Assembly (NCBI GenBank): GCA_002358555.1
Contig: DEPC01000009.1
Location: 1-29,823, forward strand
Direction: 5' to 3'
From: Hungatella sp. UBA3402
GTDB lineage: Bacteria > Bacillota > Clostridia > Lachnospirales > Lachnospiraceae
DNA: 29,823 nt
This document shows positions 8,115 through 15,680 of this stretch, piece after piece. The notes under the pieces are model-generated. The model made no database searches. It was not told the origin of the DNA and worked only from the letters and a program-made list of their open reading frames with translations. The stretch's first letter is position 1; every line of letters starts with the position of its first letter. The position numbers were made by a program, and so were the translations under genes.

Positions 8115-8143
8115 GAGTATACCCGTTTCCTTGTTGCCTATTC
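8115..8143 (-). promoter_or_regulatory. Candidate sigma-G (forespore) promoter of the SASP gene
   Basis: Minus strand: GAATA (8143-8139) matches the sigma-G -35 pattern GNATR. After a 17-bp spacer comes TATACTC (8121-8115), which keeps the ATnnT of the -10 pattern CATnnTA. The start would fall near 8108, leaving a leader of about 28 nt with AAAGGAG. A sigma-A reading of TATACT is also possible. Confidence 0.5.
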
Positions 8144-8170
8144 GATTTGCTGACCACATCATCAGTTCTC

Positions 8171-9550
8171 TTATACAGTTAGATTTCTCAGCCATTTCTT
8201 TTGCCTATACCTCCAATATCCAATGATAGCTTTATAGACTTCCTCTAGCATCACCATTCCATATACAATATGGATTGGCTGCTTTAACACTAGCCCCCCA
8301 AAGAAAGCTAAAGGAATTCCAATAAACCATACACCACTGGTATCAATAAAAAGACACATAGCCGTATCTCCGCCACTTCTGAGAACTCCTACCACATTTA
8401 CATAGTTAAACATCTTAAATGGCATAAATAATGCAAATATGATAATACAGAGGCTGACAGACATTGCCACCTCGTCAGAAATTCCTGGCTGATATAAAGA
8501 AATAAAATTCCACCTCATACCAACACAGAACAAAGCAGTTGCCACGGTCAACAGAAATTGAAGAATAAAAAAGTTTTTAGCATAAGTAGCTGCCCGCTTT
8601 AGTTTTCCTGCCCCCATCTCATTTCCGAGAATGACTGCAGTGGCAGCACTCAATCCTTGGAACAAGACTACCACAATATCCTGGATAGTAGTGGCTATCG
8701 TGATGGCTGCAACTGCCTCATCTCCCATCCTTCCATATGCCATAGAATATATGGTAGTACCTAACCCCCACATAAATTCATTAAAGATTACAGGGAGTGC
8801 AGTCACAAAAAATTTCTTCAAAAATTCCTTCGGCCATCCAAGAAATTCCCGCACACGACAGGCCAGAGGAGTTTTTCCAAAATAGACAACTCCTAAAATG
8901 GACAGCACCTCCACCACTCTTGCAATTAGAGTTGCCAATGCTGCTCCCACTACCCCCATGGCTGGTGCTCCAAATTTTCCAAATATGAAAATATAATTAA
9001 AACAAATATTGATGACAATGGTAATGCAACTGATAATTACTGGTTCTTTTACTCGATTTACTGCTCGCAGCATACCTACATAGGTATTGGTAATTGCTGT
9101 ACAGGGATAGGAAAATGCAACTACTGCCAGATAAGCAGCACCCATCTGAATGCTAGCTTTACTGGTGGTAAATATCCTCATCATCATCTGTGGCTGTAAA
9201 CAGGCAGGAACCATAAATAAGATGGAAGCAGCCACTGCCAATGTCAGAGCAATCCCTAACACCTTTCGGATATTCTTTACATCCTGTGTTCCCCAATACT
9301 GAGCAGCCAAAATTCCTGAGCCACTGTTCACTCCAAAAACCAAGAGAGTAAACACGAAAAAAACTTTGTTGGCCAATCCTACAGAAGCAATGGCTGTAGA
9401 ACCTAAGCTTCCAATCATAAGGTTGTCCACTAGATTTACTACGGTATTCAACATTCCCTGCATAGCTACTGGCAAAGCAATCATCACTGTCTTTTTCAGA
9501 AAGCTACTGTCACAAAACATTTCCTTTGTATCATTTATTATCTGAATCAT
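8171..9550 (-). CDS. MATE family multidrug/metabolite exporter 2
   Basis: A 459-residue multipass membrane protein of the MATE family. The first half begins KKTVMIALPVAMQGMLNT then VDNLMIGSLGSTAIASVGLANK; the second half begins KFFVTALPVIFNEFMWGLG. About 12 membrane segments are visible. It belongs to a different MATE subgroup from the exporter at 3614-5020. The ATG at 9550 is preferred: AAAGGA lies 6 nt upstream, whereas a TTG two codons earlier has no suitable site. Its start lies inside the end of the CNNM-like gene (20-bp overlap), so translation is probably coupled to that gene. The substrate is unknown. Confidence 0.91.
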   Translation of the reverse strand: MIQIINDTKEMFCDSSFLKKTVMIALPVAMQGMLNTVVNLVDNLMIGSLGSTAIASVGLANKVFFVFTLLVFGVNSGSGILAAQYWGTQDVKNIRKVLGIALTLAVAASILFMVPACLQPQMMMRIFTTSKASIQMGAAYLAVVAFSYPCTAITNTYVGMLRAVNRVKEPVIISCITIVINICFNYIFIFGKFGAPAMGVVGAALATLIARVVEVLSILGVVYFGKTPLACRVREFLGWPKEFLKKFFVTALPVIFNEFMWGLGTTIYSMAYGRMGDEAVAAITIATTIQDIVVVLFQGLSAATAVILGNEMGAGKLKRAATYAKNFFILQFLLTVATALFCVGMRWNFISLYQPGISDEVAMSVSLCIIIFALFMPFKMFNYVNVVGVLRSGGDTAMCLFIDTSGVWFIGIPLAFFGGLVLKQPIHIVYGMVMLEEVYKAIIGYWRYRQKKWLRNLTV

Positions 9551-10913
9551 CCTCAATCCTTTCGCAAAATTCCTCCAAAATCTTAGTAGCTTTTACAGAA
9601 TGAATCATCTTATTTTCAACACTAAGAATCTTAAATTGATATCCATTATATTCCACTTCTAGGTCTTCATCTTCATTTGGAATTCGATTCAGTTTAGAAA
9701 TGAGGAATCCATTGATAGTGTCATAGGCATCCCTTTCTTCTTCTGTAAATTCGATTCCCAGAGCATCTGCTGTCTCTTCCAGAGGCGCCATACCATTTAA
9801 GACAAATCCATCCTCTACACTGGTTATATATTCTTCTTCTGCATCATATTCATCTAAAATATTTCCTACAATTTCTTCTAGAATGTCCTCCATAGTGACA
9901 ATCCCTGCTGTCTGCCCATACTCATCTACCACAATCTCCATATGAATCTTCTGAGACTGCATTTCTCGAAATAGGGAGTCAATATTTCGGGTTTCAGGAA
10001 TAAAATGGGGTTTACGCAAAAGTCCTGGAATCGTTCCCACTGCTCTGGTTCTCCAACCTGGTATTTCTGCATAAATTACAGCATCCTTCATATGTAAAAC
10101 TCCAATAATATCATTGATATCCTTCTCATAAACTGGATATCGAGAATTCTTTCCTTCTTTTAGGATAAATCTAATAACCTCCCCCAGAGGTTTTTTGGCA
10201 TCTATGGATACAATATTGACTCTGTGAGTCATAATGTCTTTGGCTTCTTTGTCATTCATCTGAAAGATATTGGTAATCATCTCTGCCTCATTAGCTTCGA
10301 GAACACCTTGTTCATGACCTTCATTGACCATAGACATAATCTCTTCTTCTGTTACATTATCCTCACTTGCATCCATATCAATTCCAAATAGCTTTAATAC
10401 TCCATAAGAAAGTCCCGTCACTAGCCAGATAAATGGTATCAACACAATTACTGCTGTGGTAATAAAGGGTAAAAGATTGTATGCCCATTTCTCTGGTTCT
10501 CTGGCAGCACAGTTTTTAGGGATAATTACTCCAAAGCTGACCAAACACACCAGCATCAGAAGTCCAATCACTGCTACACTGATAACCCTCAAAATAGAAC
10601 CTTCTAATATTCTAGTCTGCCAGATAACTTGCTCCATTTTCTGGCTCCACTGTTTTAAGATATAAGCTCCAATTACCATTCCTGCAGTATTGGATACAAT
10701 CTGTATGGAATTTACAACCCTAGCTGGCTGACTTTTAATTTGAAGGAGTCTTTCGGCCTTTTTATTGCCATTCTCCTTCTCATGCTCTAAATTCCCCTCG
10801 TTTAAATTTCGTGCTGCTGCCGTAAATCCATAAAAAGCAGCCTCCAACAAAATAAATGCCCAAAATAATAAAATACTAAATGGCCAATACCCATCGTCCA
10901 TGAACTTCTCCAC
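9531..10913 (-). CDS. CNNM/CorC-type membrane protein (DUF21-CBS-CorC_HlyC)
   Basis: A 460-residue membrane protein often labelled 'hemolysin'; relatives export or regulate divalent cations such as Mg2+. Order of domains: DUF21 transmembrane domain (about 1-195, 3-4 helices), paired CBS domains (about 215-335, beginning IMTHRVNIVSIDA and including IIGVLHMKDAV), and a CorC_HlyC domain (about 360-445, beginning EDGFVLNGMAPLEE). The acidic EYGQTAGIVTMEDILEEIVG segment at the end of the CBS region is typical. The start is GTG at 10913 with AAGGAG 4 nt upstream; ATG at 10901 with GGAG 6 nt upstream is nearly as good. It overlaps MATE exporter 2 and may be regulated through the TTTACTGTA dyads upstream. 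Confidence 0.92.
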   Translation of the reverse strand: MEKFMDDGYWPFSILLFWAFILLEAAFYGFTAAARNLNEGNLEHEKENGNKKAERLLQIKSQPARVVNSIQIVSNTAGMVIGAYILKQWSQKMEQVIWQTRILEGSILRVISVAVIGLLMLVCLVSFGVIIPKNCAAREPEKWAYNLLPFITTAVIVLIPFIWLVTGLSYGVLKLFGIDMDASEDNVTEEEIMSMVNEGHEQGVLEANEAEMITNIFQMNDKEAKDIMTHRVNIVSIDAKKPLGEVIRFILKEGKNSRYPVYEKDINDIIGVLHMKDAVIYAEIPGWRTRAVGTIPGLLRKPHFIPETRNIDSLFREMQSQKIHMEIVVDEYGQTAGIVTMEDILEEIVGNILDEYDAEEEYITSVEDGFVLNGMAPLEETADALGIEFTEEERDAYDTINGFLISKLNRIPNEDEDLEVEYNGYQFKILSVENKMIHSVKATKILEEFCERIEDDSDNK

Positions 10914-10933
10914 AATACTCCTTCTTTTGTAAA

Positions 10934-11098
10934 TTTACTGTAAAAATCTCACAGTCTGACATGAAACAGCATAAAAATGCGGCAACAAATTGTCGTCTTA
11001 CGCATTTTCTGTATATTCGCTGAAGATTTACAGTAAATCCCTATTTTTCTATGGTATTGTCTGTAAAGCAGACACAGGGGTTTACTGTACAGATTTTT
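10934..11098. promoter_or_regulatory. Three TTTACTGTA-type dyads between mazF and the CNNM gene
   Basis: TTTACTGTAAA at 10934-10944 is a perfect 11-nt dyad. GATTTACAGTAAATC at 11025-11039 is a perfect 15-nt palindrome and reads as an inverted copy. TTTACTGTACAGATTT at 11081-11096 is a third, less symmetric copy. The motif extends to AATCT or AGATT in each copy. A separate hairpin TGTCTG/CAGACA is at 11058-11074. The sites look like operators for a dimeric repressor, but I cannot name the regulator. Confidence 0.4.
10971..11008 (-). terminator. Probable terminator after mazF
   Basis: On the minus strand AAAATGCG (11008-11001) pairs with CGCATTTT (10981-10974), with an inner CG/CAA..TTG/CG stem, and the 3' side runs into TTTTTA. 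It lies about 110 nt after the mazF stop and 60 nt before the CNNM gene, so it would close the rex-to-mazF operon. Confidence 0.5.
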
Positions 11099-11119
11099 AT
11101 ATATTTCGTCAATCGCAGA

Positions 11120-11467
11120 CTATGTAGGTAGCTCCAGACTTACCATCAGGGCATAGTCCACTTTTCTTTGCAGTTCTTCGTCAATATGGCAGATTTTCTC
11201 TTTTAGCCTCTGTTTATCAATCGTCCTAAGTTGTTCCAGAAGAATTACAGAATCTTTTACCATATCACATCTTCTGGTATCCAGTTCTACATGAGTAGGC
11301 AGCTTGGCCTTATTCATCTTGGAAGTAATGGCTGCACAGATTACGGTAGGACTATGCCTGTTTCCTACATCGTTCTGTATAATCAGTACTGGACGGACTC
11401 CTCCTTGCTCAGAGCCTACCACTGGTCTTAAATCTGCATAATAAATATCCCCTCGTCTTATAATCAC
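11120..11467 (-). CDS. mazF: MazF/EndoA-type mRNA interferase toxin
   Basis: A 115-residue PemK/MazF-fold endoribonuclease that cuts mRNA at short sequence motifs. Diagnostic segments are [30 protein letters not shown] split across residues 4-33, then [17 protein letters not shown] and [18 protein letters not shown]. The Arg of GGVRPV and the Thr/Ser of AITSK are conserved active-site residues. I prefer GTG at 11467 with GGAG 9 nt upstream, which gives the usual family N-terminus ([10 protein letters not shown]); a TTG at 11485 is possible. In Bacillus the order is alr-antitoxin-toxin, but here only 123 bp separate alr from mazF and no antitoxin frame is present. Confidence 0.93.
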   Translation of the reverse strand: MIIRRGDIYYADLRPVVGSEQGGVRPVLIIQNDVGNRHSPTVICAAITSKMNKAKLPTHVELDTRRCDMVKDSVILLEQLRTIDKQRLKEKICHIDEELQRKVDYALMVSLELPT

Positions 11468-11590
11468 ATCTTCACACTCCGTCAATCAAGTTCTTAACTC
11501 TAGTATTAACCTGTTTGCGGCGGCATATTCATACCTATTATGATTATTATATTCTCTTCTCTCTTTCTGAGTGCCTGACTTTGAGCATAT

Positions 11591-12790
11591 TTATATAAAA
11601 TCTTCATAAAAATCTTCAAAATAATCCTTTTTGCCAATCACAATTCCCTTTTTTATGTAAATGCGAGGAACTCTTTTACCGATATTGCATACAATTTCAT
11701 AATGGAAGCCATCTCCTATCTTGGCCATCTCCTCTGCTGTAATTACTTGTTTGCCATCACGTCCGATAAGAGTCACCTCATCATCTTGTGAAACTCCTGG
11801 AATTCCTGTGACATCTACCATCATCTGGTCCATACAAACTCTGCCCAAAATAGGTGCAACCTCGCCTCTAATAAGGACATTACCTTTTCCAGATAAGCTT
11901 CTGGGATAACCATCTCCATACCCAACAGGAATTGTGGCAATTATCATAGGTTTCTTTGCAATAAAAGTGCCACCATAGCTAACTGCTGTTCCTGCCTGAA
12001 TTTCCTTGATATAAGTGATATAGCTTTTTAATTCCATAGCTGGCTTTAATGCTATTTGCTCCTTGTTCACCTCGTCAGAAGGATACATCCCATAGATAGA
12101 AATACCTGCTCGAACCATATCACAGTTGGCTTCTTTCATATCAACAATTCCTGCACTGTTAGAAATATGCTTTATGGGGATACAAACTCCCCTCTCCTCA
12201 ACCATTTTAATAAAATCAAGATATTGCGCAAGTTGTCTATAGGCAGAGGATTTATCTGACTCATCAGCCTTTGCAAAATGGGTAAACATCCCTTCCACAC
12301 AGATTCCTGGCATCTTGCTGATTCTTGCAACCAAGTCTGCTGAGTCTCTACAAGGGTACATACCAATACGACTCATGCCTGTGTCTACTGCCAGATGAAT
12401 ATAAGCAGTTTTTCCCAATCGTATAGCGTCTTCTGACAATGCCAAAGCCTGCTTTTTTTCAAATACTGCAGAACGTATTCCATAGTTTACCAGTTCTTCG
12501 TTATGACTCTCATGAGTTACTCCCAAAACCAAAATTGGCTTTTGTATCCCATGCTTTTGAAGGTTTCTGGCTTCCTGGACAGTCGCCACACCATAGCTTG
12601 TCACATATGGTCCAATCGTTTTGGCAATTGGCACTGCCCCATGACCATATCCATCTGCTTTCACTACCCCCATGATGCTGGTGCCTTCTTTTACATTTGC
12701 CTTCATGACTTTCATATTTTCTTCTATTATATCTAGGTCAACACAAGCATACACTCTTGTATAAGGTCTTTTTGTCTCTTGTTCCACCAT
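11591..12790 (-). CDS. alr: Alanine racemase
   Basis: A 399-residue PLP enzyme interconverting L- and D-alanine for peptidoglycan. The PLP lysine is Lys44 in VVKADGYGHGA, the catalytic tyrosine is in PVGYGDGYPR, and RAGISIYGMYPS and GRVCMDQMMVDVT are further family motifs. The frame is open further upstream to 12997, but that part lies within nnrDE and would add about 70 unlike residues. ATG at 12790, 4 nt after the nnrDE stop and preceded by a purine-rich GGGAGAGAAAGAG, gives the family's normal length. It is the fourth gene of the rex operon. Confidence 0.95.
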   Translation of the reverse strand: MVEQETKRPYTRVYACVDLDIIEENMKVMKANVKEGTSIMGVVKADGYGHGAVPIAKTIGPYVTSYGVATVQEARNLQKHGIQKPILVLGVTHESHNEELVNYGIRSAVFEKKQALALSEDAIRLGKTAYIHLAVDTGMSRIGMYPCRDSADLVARISKMPGICVEGMFTHFAKADESDKSSAYRQLAQYLDFIKMVEERGVCIPIKHISNSAGIVDMKEANCDMVRAGISIYGMYPSDEVNKEQIALKPAMELKSYITYIKEIQAGTAVSYGGTFIAKKPMIIATIPVGYGDGYPRSLSGKGNVLIRGEVAPILGRVCMDQMMVDVTGIPGVSQDDEVTLIGRDGKQVITAEEMAKIGDGFHYEIVCNIGKRVPRIYIKKGIVIGKKDYFEDFYEDFI

Positions 12791-12794
12791 TTTT

Positions 12795-14363
12795 TCACTC
12801 TTTCTCTCCCTGTCCATTGCTGTCTGATAGAATAGTTCCAATTTCTCTGGCCAATTCTCTGGCCAGAAGTCCATTTTGCCCATGCCTTTGTTGATAGTTA
12901 TCTCCTGCCAGTCCATGGATATAAACTCCCAGAATTGTTCCATCAAAAAGTTCCATTCCCTGTGCCACCAGCCCTGCAATTGTTCCAGCCAACACATCTC
13001 CAGAACCTGCCTTTGCCATGCAATTATTTCCGCTGGAATTTACATAACATTGCCCTTCTCGGTTGGTAACTATGGTAGCTGCATCCTTGAGAGCACAGAT
13101 AATTCCATGGTTTATACTATAATCCAAAGCAGTATTTATTAAATCTGTCTGAATCTTGGCAATCATTTTCCCTGTCAATCGCGACATCTCTCCAAGATGG
13201 GGAGTGATAATAATATTTTCGGTATAATATTGTTCAAGACTTGGACAGACAGCAATCGTATTCAGTGCATCTGCATCTAAAATAATTGGCACATAGGCAC
13301 TTGTGAGAACAGACTTTACAAGGGATTTCACATATGGTTCCTGCCCAAGACCAGGTCCAAGTACAATCACATCAGCCCAAGCATATTCCTTTTCCATCCT
13401 TTTTTCCCAAGAAAATAATTCTAAAGATATCCCATCATTACTATCTTCTATCAGCTCTTTTGGACTATAAATAGTCAAAATAGCTTCTGGAAGCAGTTGC
13501 TGTAAAATCTGTCTGTTTTCTTCCACAGTTAGAATCTTGACCAACCCAGCTCCTGTCCGATAGGCAGCCAAACCTGCAAGATAGGCAGCTCCTGCCATAC
13601 CCTTAGAGCCAGCAATCAGCAGCACTTTACCAAAGCTTCCTTTATTGCTGTAAGATGGTCTTTGAGGAAATCTCCACAAATCTTCATCATTATAAGTCCA
13701 AGCAAATGGTTTGACCTGTTTTAGACTGAGCTCTGGAAAGCCAATATCTTCTACTATCACTTGACCACAATAATTTCTTCCTGGATACAAAATACTTCCC
13801 AATTTCTCATAACCAAAGGTAACTGTCACATCTGCTTTTACTGCAATGCCCATCACCTGAGCTGTGGTGCTGTGAATACCAGAAGGAAGGTCTATTGCCA
13901 CTATGGATGCCCAAGATCTCTCCGCTATCATCTCAAGAACTTCTCGGTATTCTCCCTCTACATTTCTTGTAAGCCCTACACCAAAGACTCCATCAATAAT
14001 CACTTCACATGTTCCAGGAAGAAAATCTCTCCATTCCACGATAGTAATTCCTAACTTTTCTGCAATCTCTTTCTGAGTATGAAACTCTTTTGTTCCCCGC
14101 GTCGGCTCTCCTGCTATTATCACAGTGACAGAATATCCCTTGAGAAATAATATTCTGGCAGCAGCAATTCCATCTGCTCCATTATTGCCAGTTCCACAGA
14201 CTGCCCAGATATGGTCTGTCTTTTTTCCAAGCTGTTCTACCTCCCGAGCCACAGCGATAGCAGCTCGCTCCATCAAAACTAGAGAAGGAATTCCTATGGT
14301 CTGAATCGTATATTGGTCAACCTGTTTCATCTGTTTGCCTGTCACCAAGTATCTCATTTTCAT
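12795..14363 (-). CDS. nnrDE: Bifunctional NAD(P)HX epimerase/dehydratase
   Basis: A 522-residue repair enzyme for hydrated NADH and NADPH. The N-terminal YjeF-N epimerase domain (about 1-215) contains CGTGNNGADGIAAAR and IDGVFGVGLTR. The C-terminal ribokinase-like dehydratase domain (about 225-515) contains LIAGSKGMAGAAYLAGL, VLGPGLG, ILDADALN, ITPHLGEMSRLTG and AKAGSGDVLAGTIAGL, where the Asp of SGDVL is the expected catalytic residue. The ATG overlaps the acpS stop by 4 nt (ATGA); a second ATG at 14357 is also well placed behind AAAGG. Its place under rex fits NADH homeostasis. Confidence 0.95.
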   Translation of the reverse strand: MKMRYLVTGKQMKQVDQYTIQTIGIPSLVLMERAAIAVAREVEQLGKKTDHIWAVCGTGNNGADGIAAARILFLKGYSVTVIIAGEPTRGTKEFHTQKEIAEKLGITIVEWRDFLPGTCEVIIDGVFGVGLTRNVEGEYREVLEMIAERSWASIVAIDLPSGIHSTTAQVMGIAVKADVTVTFGYEKLGSILYPGRNYCGQVIVEDIGFPELSLKQVKPFAWTYNDEDLWRFPQRPSYSNKGSFGKVLLIAGSKGMAGAAYLAGLAAYRTGAGLVKILTVEENRQILQQLLPEAILTIYSPKELIEDSNDGISLELFSWEKRMEKEYAWADVIVLGPGLGQEPYVKSLVKSVLTSAYVPIILDADALNTIAVCPSLEQYYTENIIITPHLGEMSRLTGKMIAKIQTDLINTALDYSINHGIICALKDAATIVTNREGQCYVNSSGNNCMAKAGSGDVLAGTIAGLVAQGMELFDGTILGVYIHGLAGDNYQQRHGQNGLLARELAREIGTILSDSNGQGEKE

Positions 14364-14749
14364 ACCTTCCTTTCTTCTCCACTGCTTTCAAATCCCTCTG
14401 CTACAGCCATTGCTGTCGCATATTCCTTAGTATTTGTAATAGAGATATGAACTATCTCAACACCCAATTCTTTAGCAAGTTCTCTTGCTCTGCCCCAAAG
14501 TTTGATATAAGGTTTTCCCAATTTATCTCTCAGCACTTCAATCTCTTTTGGTCCAAAACCATAAAAGCCTGTTCCAAAACTTTTGGCAACTGCTTCTTTC
14601 ACAGCAAAATTGCCCGCAAGACTGGACATATTTCCTCCGGCCTGCCGGCATTCCTCATCTGTATAGATTCGCGACAGAAAAGCCTGTTTCTTACAGGCTT
14701 TCCCAACACGCATAATTTCAATCATGTCTGTCCCAACACCAATAATCAT
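14360..14749 (-). CDS. acpS: Holo-[acyl-carrier-protein] synthase
   Basis: A 129-residue enzyme that moves 4'-phosphopantetheine from CoA to acyl carrier protein. It has IGVGTDMIEI with Asp8 and NFAVKEAVAKSFG with Glu52 for Mg2+ and CoA binding; the C-terminal motif is ISITNTKEYATAMAV, where the usual SHT is NT preceded by T. Length is normal. The start lies 5 bp after rex and the end overlaps nnrDE by 4 bp, so translation is tightly coupled. Confidence 0.96.
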   Translation of the reverse strand: MIIGVGTDMIEIMRVGKACKKQAFLSRIYTDEECRQAGGNMSSLAGNFAVKEAVAKSFGTGFYGFGPKEIEVLRDKLGKPYIKLWGRARELAKELGVEIVHISITNTKEYATAMAVAEGFESSGEERKV

Positions 14750-14754
14750 ATCAT

Positions 14755-15453
14755 CTATCTTCTCTCTGACAGTCCTTTCTTATCTCCTTTTTCATCCTGA
14801 ATTTTTGTTGTTCTCTGCTCCTCATCTTCCATGCTGCATATCCGGTAGGAAAGACGCATCAGACTTTCGGATAAATGGACATTTTCCACTACTACATCAT
14901 CTGGCACAGTTAAATCAATATGGGCAAAATTCCAGATTCCTTTAATTCCTGCTACTACTAGGCGGTCGGCAATCTCAGGTGCTTTCGTCTTTGGAATGGT
15001 TAAAGCTGCAATCTGTACATCATGTTCTATAATAAAATCTTCCAGATTTTCCACTCCCATAATCTCTGCTCCTCTTACCACACGCCCAATTAGTCTTGGA
15101 TTGATATCAAACATTCCTTTAATCATAAATCCACGACGTTCAAAATTAGCATAATTGGCGATTGCCTGACCTAAATTACCTGCCCCTATAATAATCAGGT
15201 TATGTTGTCGGTCAACCCCCATAATCTTAGCAATCTCCATATACAAATATTTTACATTGTACCCATACCCCTGCTGTCCGAATCCTCCAAAATTATTCAA
15301 GTCCTGGCGAATCTGAGAGGCAGTTACTTTCATTCTGACACTCAAATCATTGGAGGAGATACGCTCCACCCCTTCTTCTATCAGTTCGCCTAAATGTCTA
15401 TAGTACCTTGGTAGTCTGGCAATCACTGCCTGTGATATCGGCCTTTCTTCCAC
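14755..15453 (-). CDS. rex: Redox-sensing transcriptional repressor Rex
   Basis: A 232-residue dimeric repressor that senses the NADH/NAD+ ratio. The N-terminal winged helix (about 1-80) has VIARLPRYYRHLGELIEEG and TASQIRQDLNNFGGFGQQGYGY. The Rossmann domain has LIIIGAGNLGQAIANY with the GxGxxG at residues 90-95, then GMFDINPRLIGR and GIWNFAHIDLTVP. The start is GTG at 15453, with GAGGAA 7 nt upstream. It is first in an operon with acpS, nnrDE, alr and mazF, under a near-perfect sigma-A promoter. I see no clear Rex operator (TTGTTAA-type dyad) at that promoter, so autoregulation is not supported. Confidence 0.97.
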   Translation of the reverse strand: MEERPISQAVIARLPRYYRHLGELIEEGVERISSNDLSVRMKVTASQIRQDLNNFGGFGQQGYGYNVKYLYMEIAKIMGVDRQHNLIIIGAGNLGQAIANYANFERRGFMIKGMFDINPRLIGRVVRGAEIMGVENLEDFIIEHDVQIAALTIPKTKAPEIADRLVVAGIKGIWNFAHIDLTVPDDVVVENVHLSESLMRLSYRICSMEDEEQRTTKIQDEKGDKKGLSERR

Positions 15454-15488
15454 GCCAAAATTCCTCTTTTCTATTAAATGCTAAGAGT

Positions 15489-15517
15489 ATTATACTCATT
15501 TGTAAAATCAATGTCAA
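15489..15517 (-). promoter_or_regulatory. Consensus sigma-A promoter of the rex operon
   Basis: On the minus strand TTGACA (15517-15512), 17 bp, TATAAT (15494-15489). Both hexamers are perfect. The transcript would start about 28 nt before the GTG of rex. Confidence 0.9.
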
Positions 15518-15607
15518 ATTATTTCCAAATAAAGAACAATCTGCTATCAATATCAGGAAAAATAGTTTAGTCCTTATCAGCTAGACCAGTTCTTTCTTTG
15601 CGCCTCA

Positions 15608-15636
15608 TTGCATATTTTTTCATTTTATATTATACT
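15608..15636 (+). promoter_or_regulatory. Promoter of the ABC-F gene
   Basis: TTGCAT (15608-15613), 17 bp, TATACT (15631-15636), giving a leader of about 37 nt. It is divergent from the rex promoter. The short leader has no room for an antibiotic-sensing attenuator of the kind that precedes many resistance-type ABC-F genes. Confidence 0.65.
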
Positions 15637-15680
15637 GTAGTAAATATGTTGCCATGAAACGACAAAAAGGAGACAAGACT

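Noticed and set aside
12791..12997. An upstream extension of alr by about 70 residues, in frame
   Set aside because: It lies inside nnrDE, is Trp/Glu-rich and unlike alanine racemase, and ATG 12790 directly after the nnrDE stop gives the normal length.
15489..15640. A Rex operator or antibiotic attenuator in the rex/ABC-F divergent region
   Set aside because: No TTGTTAA- or TTGTGAA-type dyad is present, and the ABC-F leader of about 37 nt is too short for a leader peptide with alternative hairpins.
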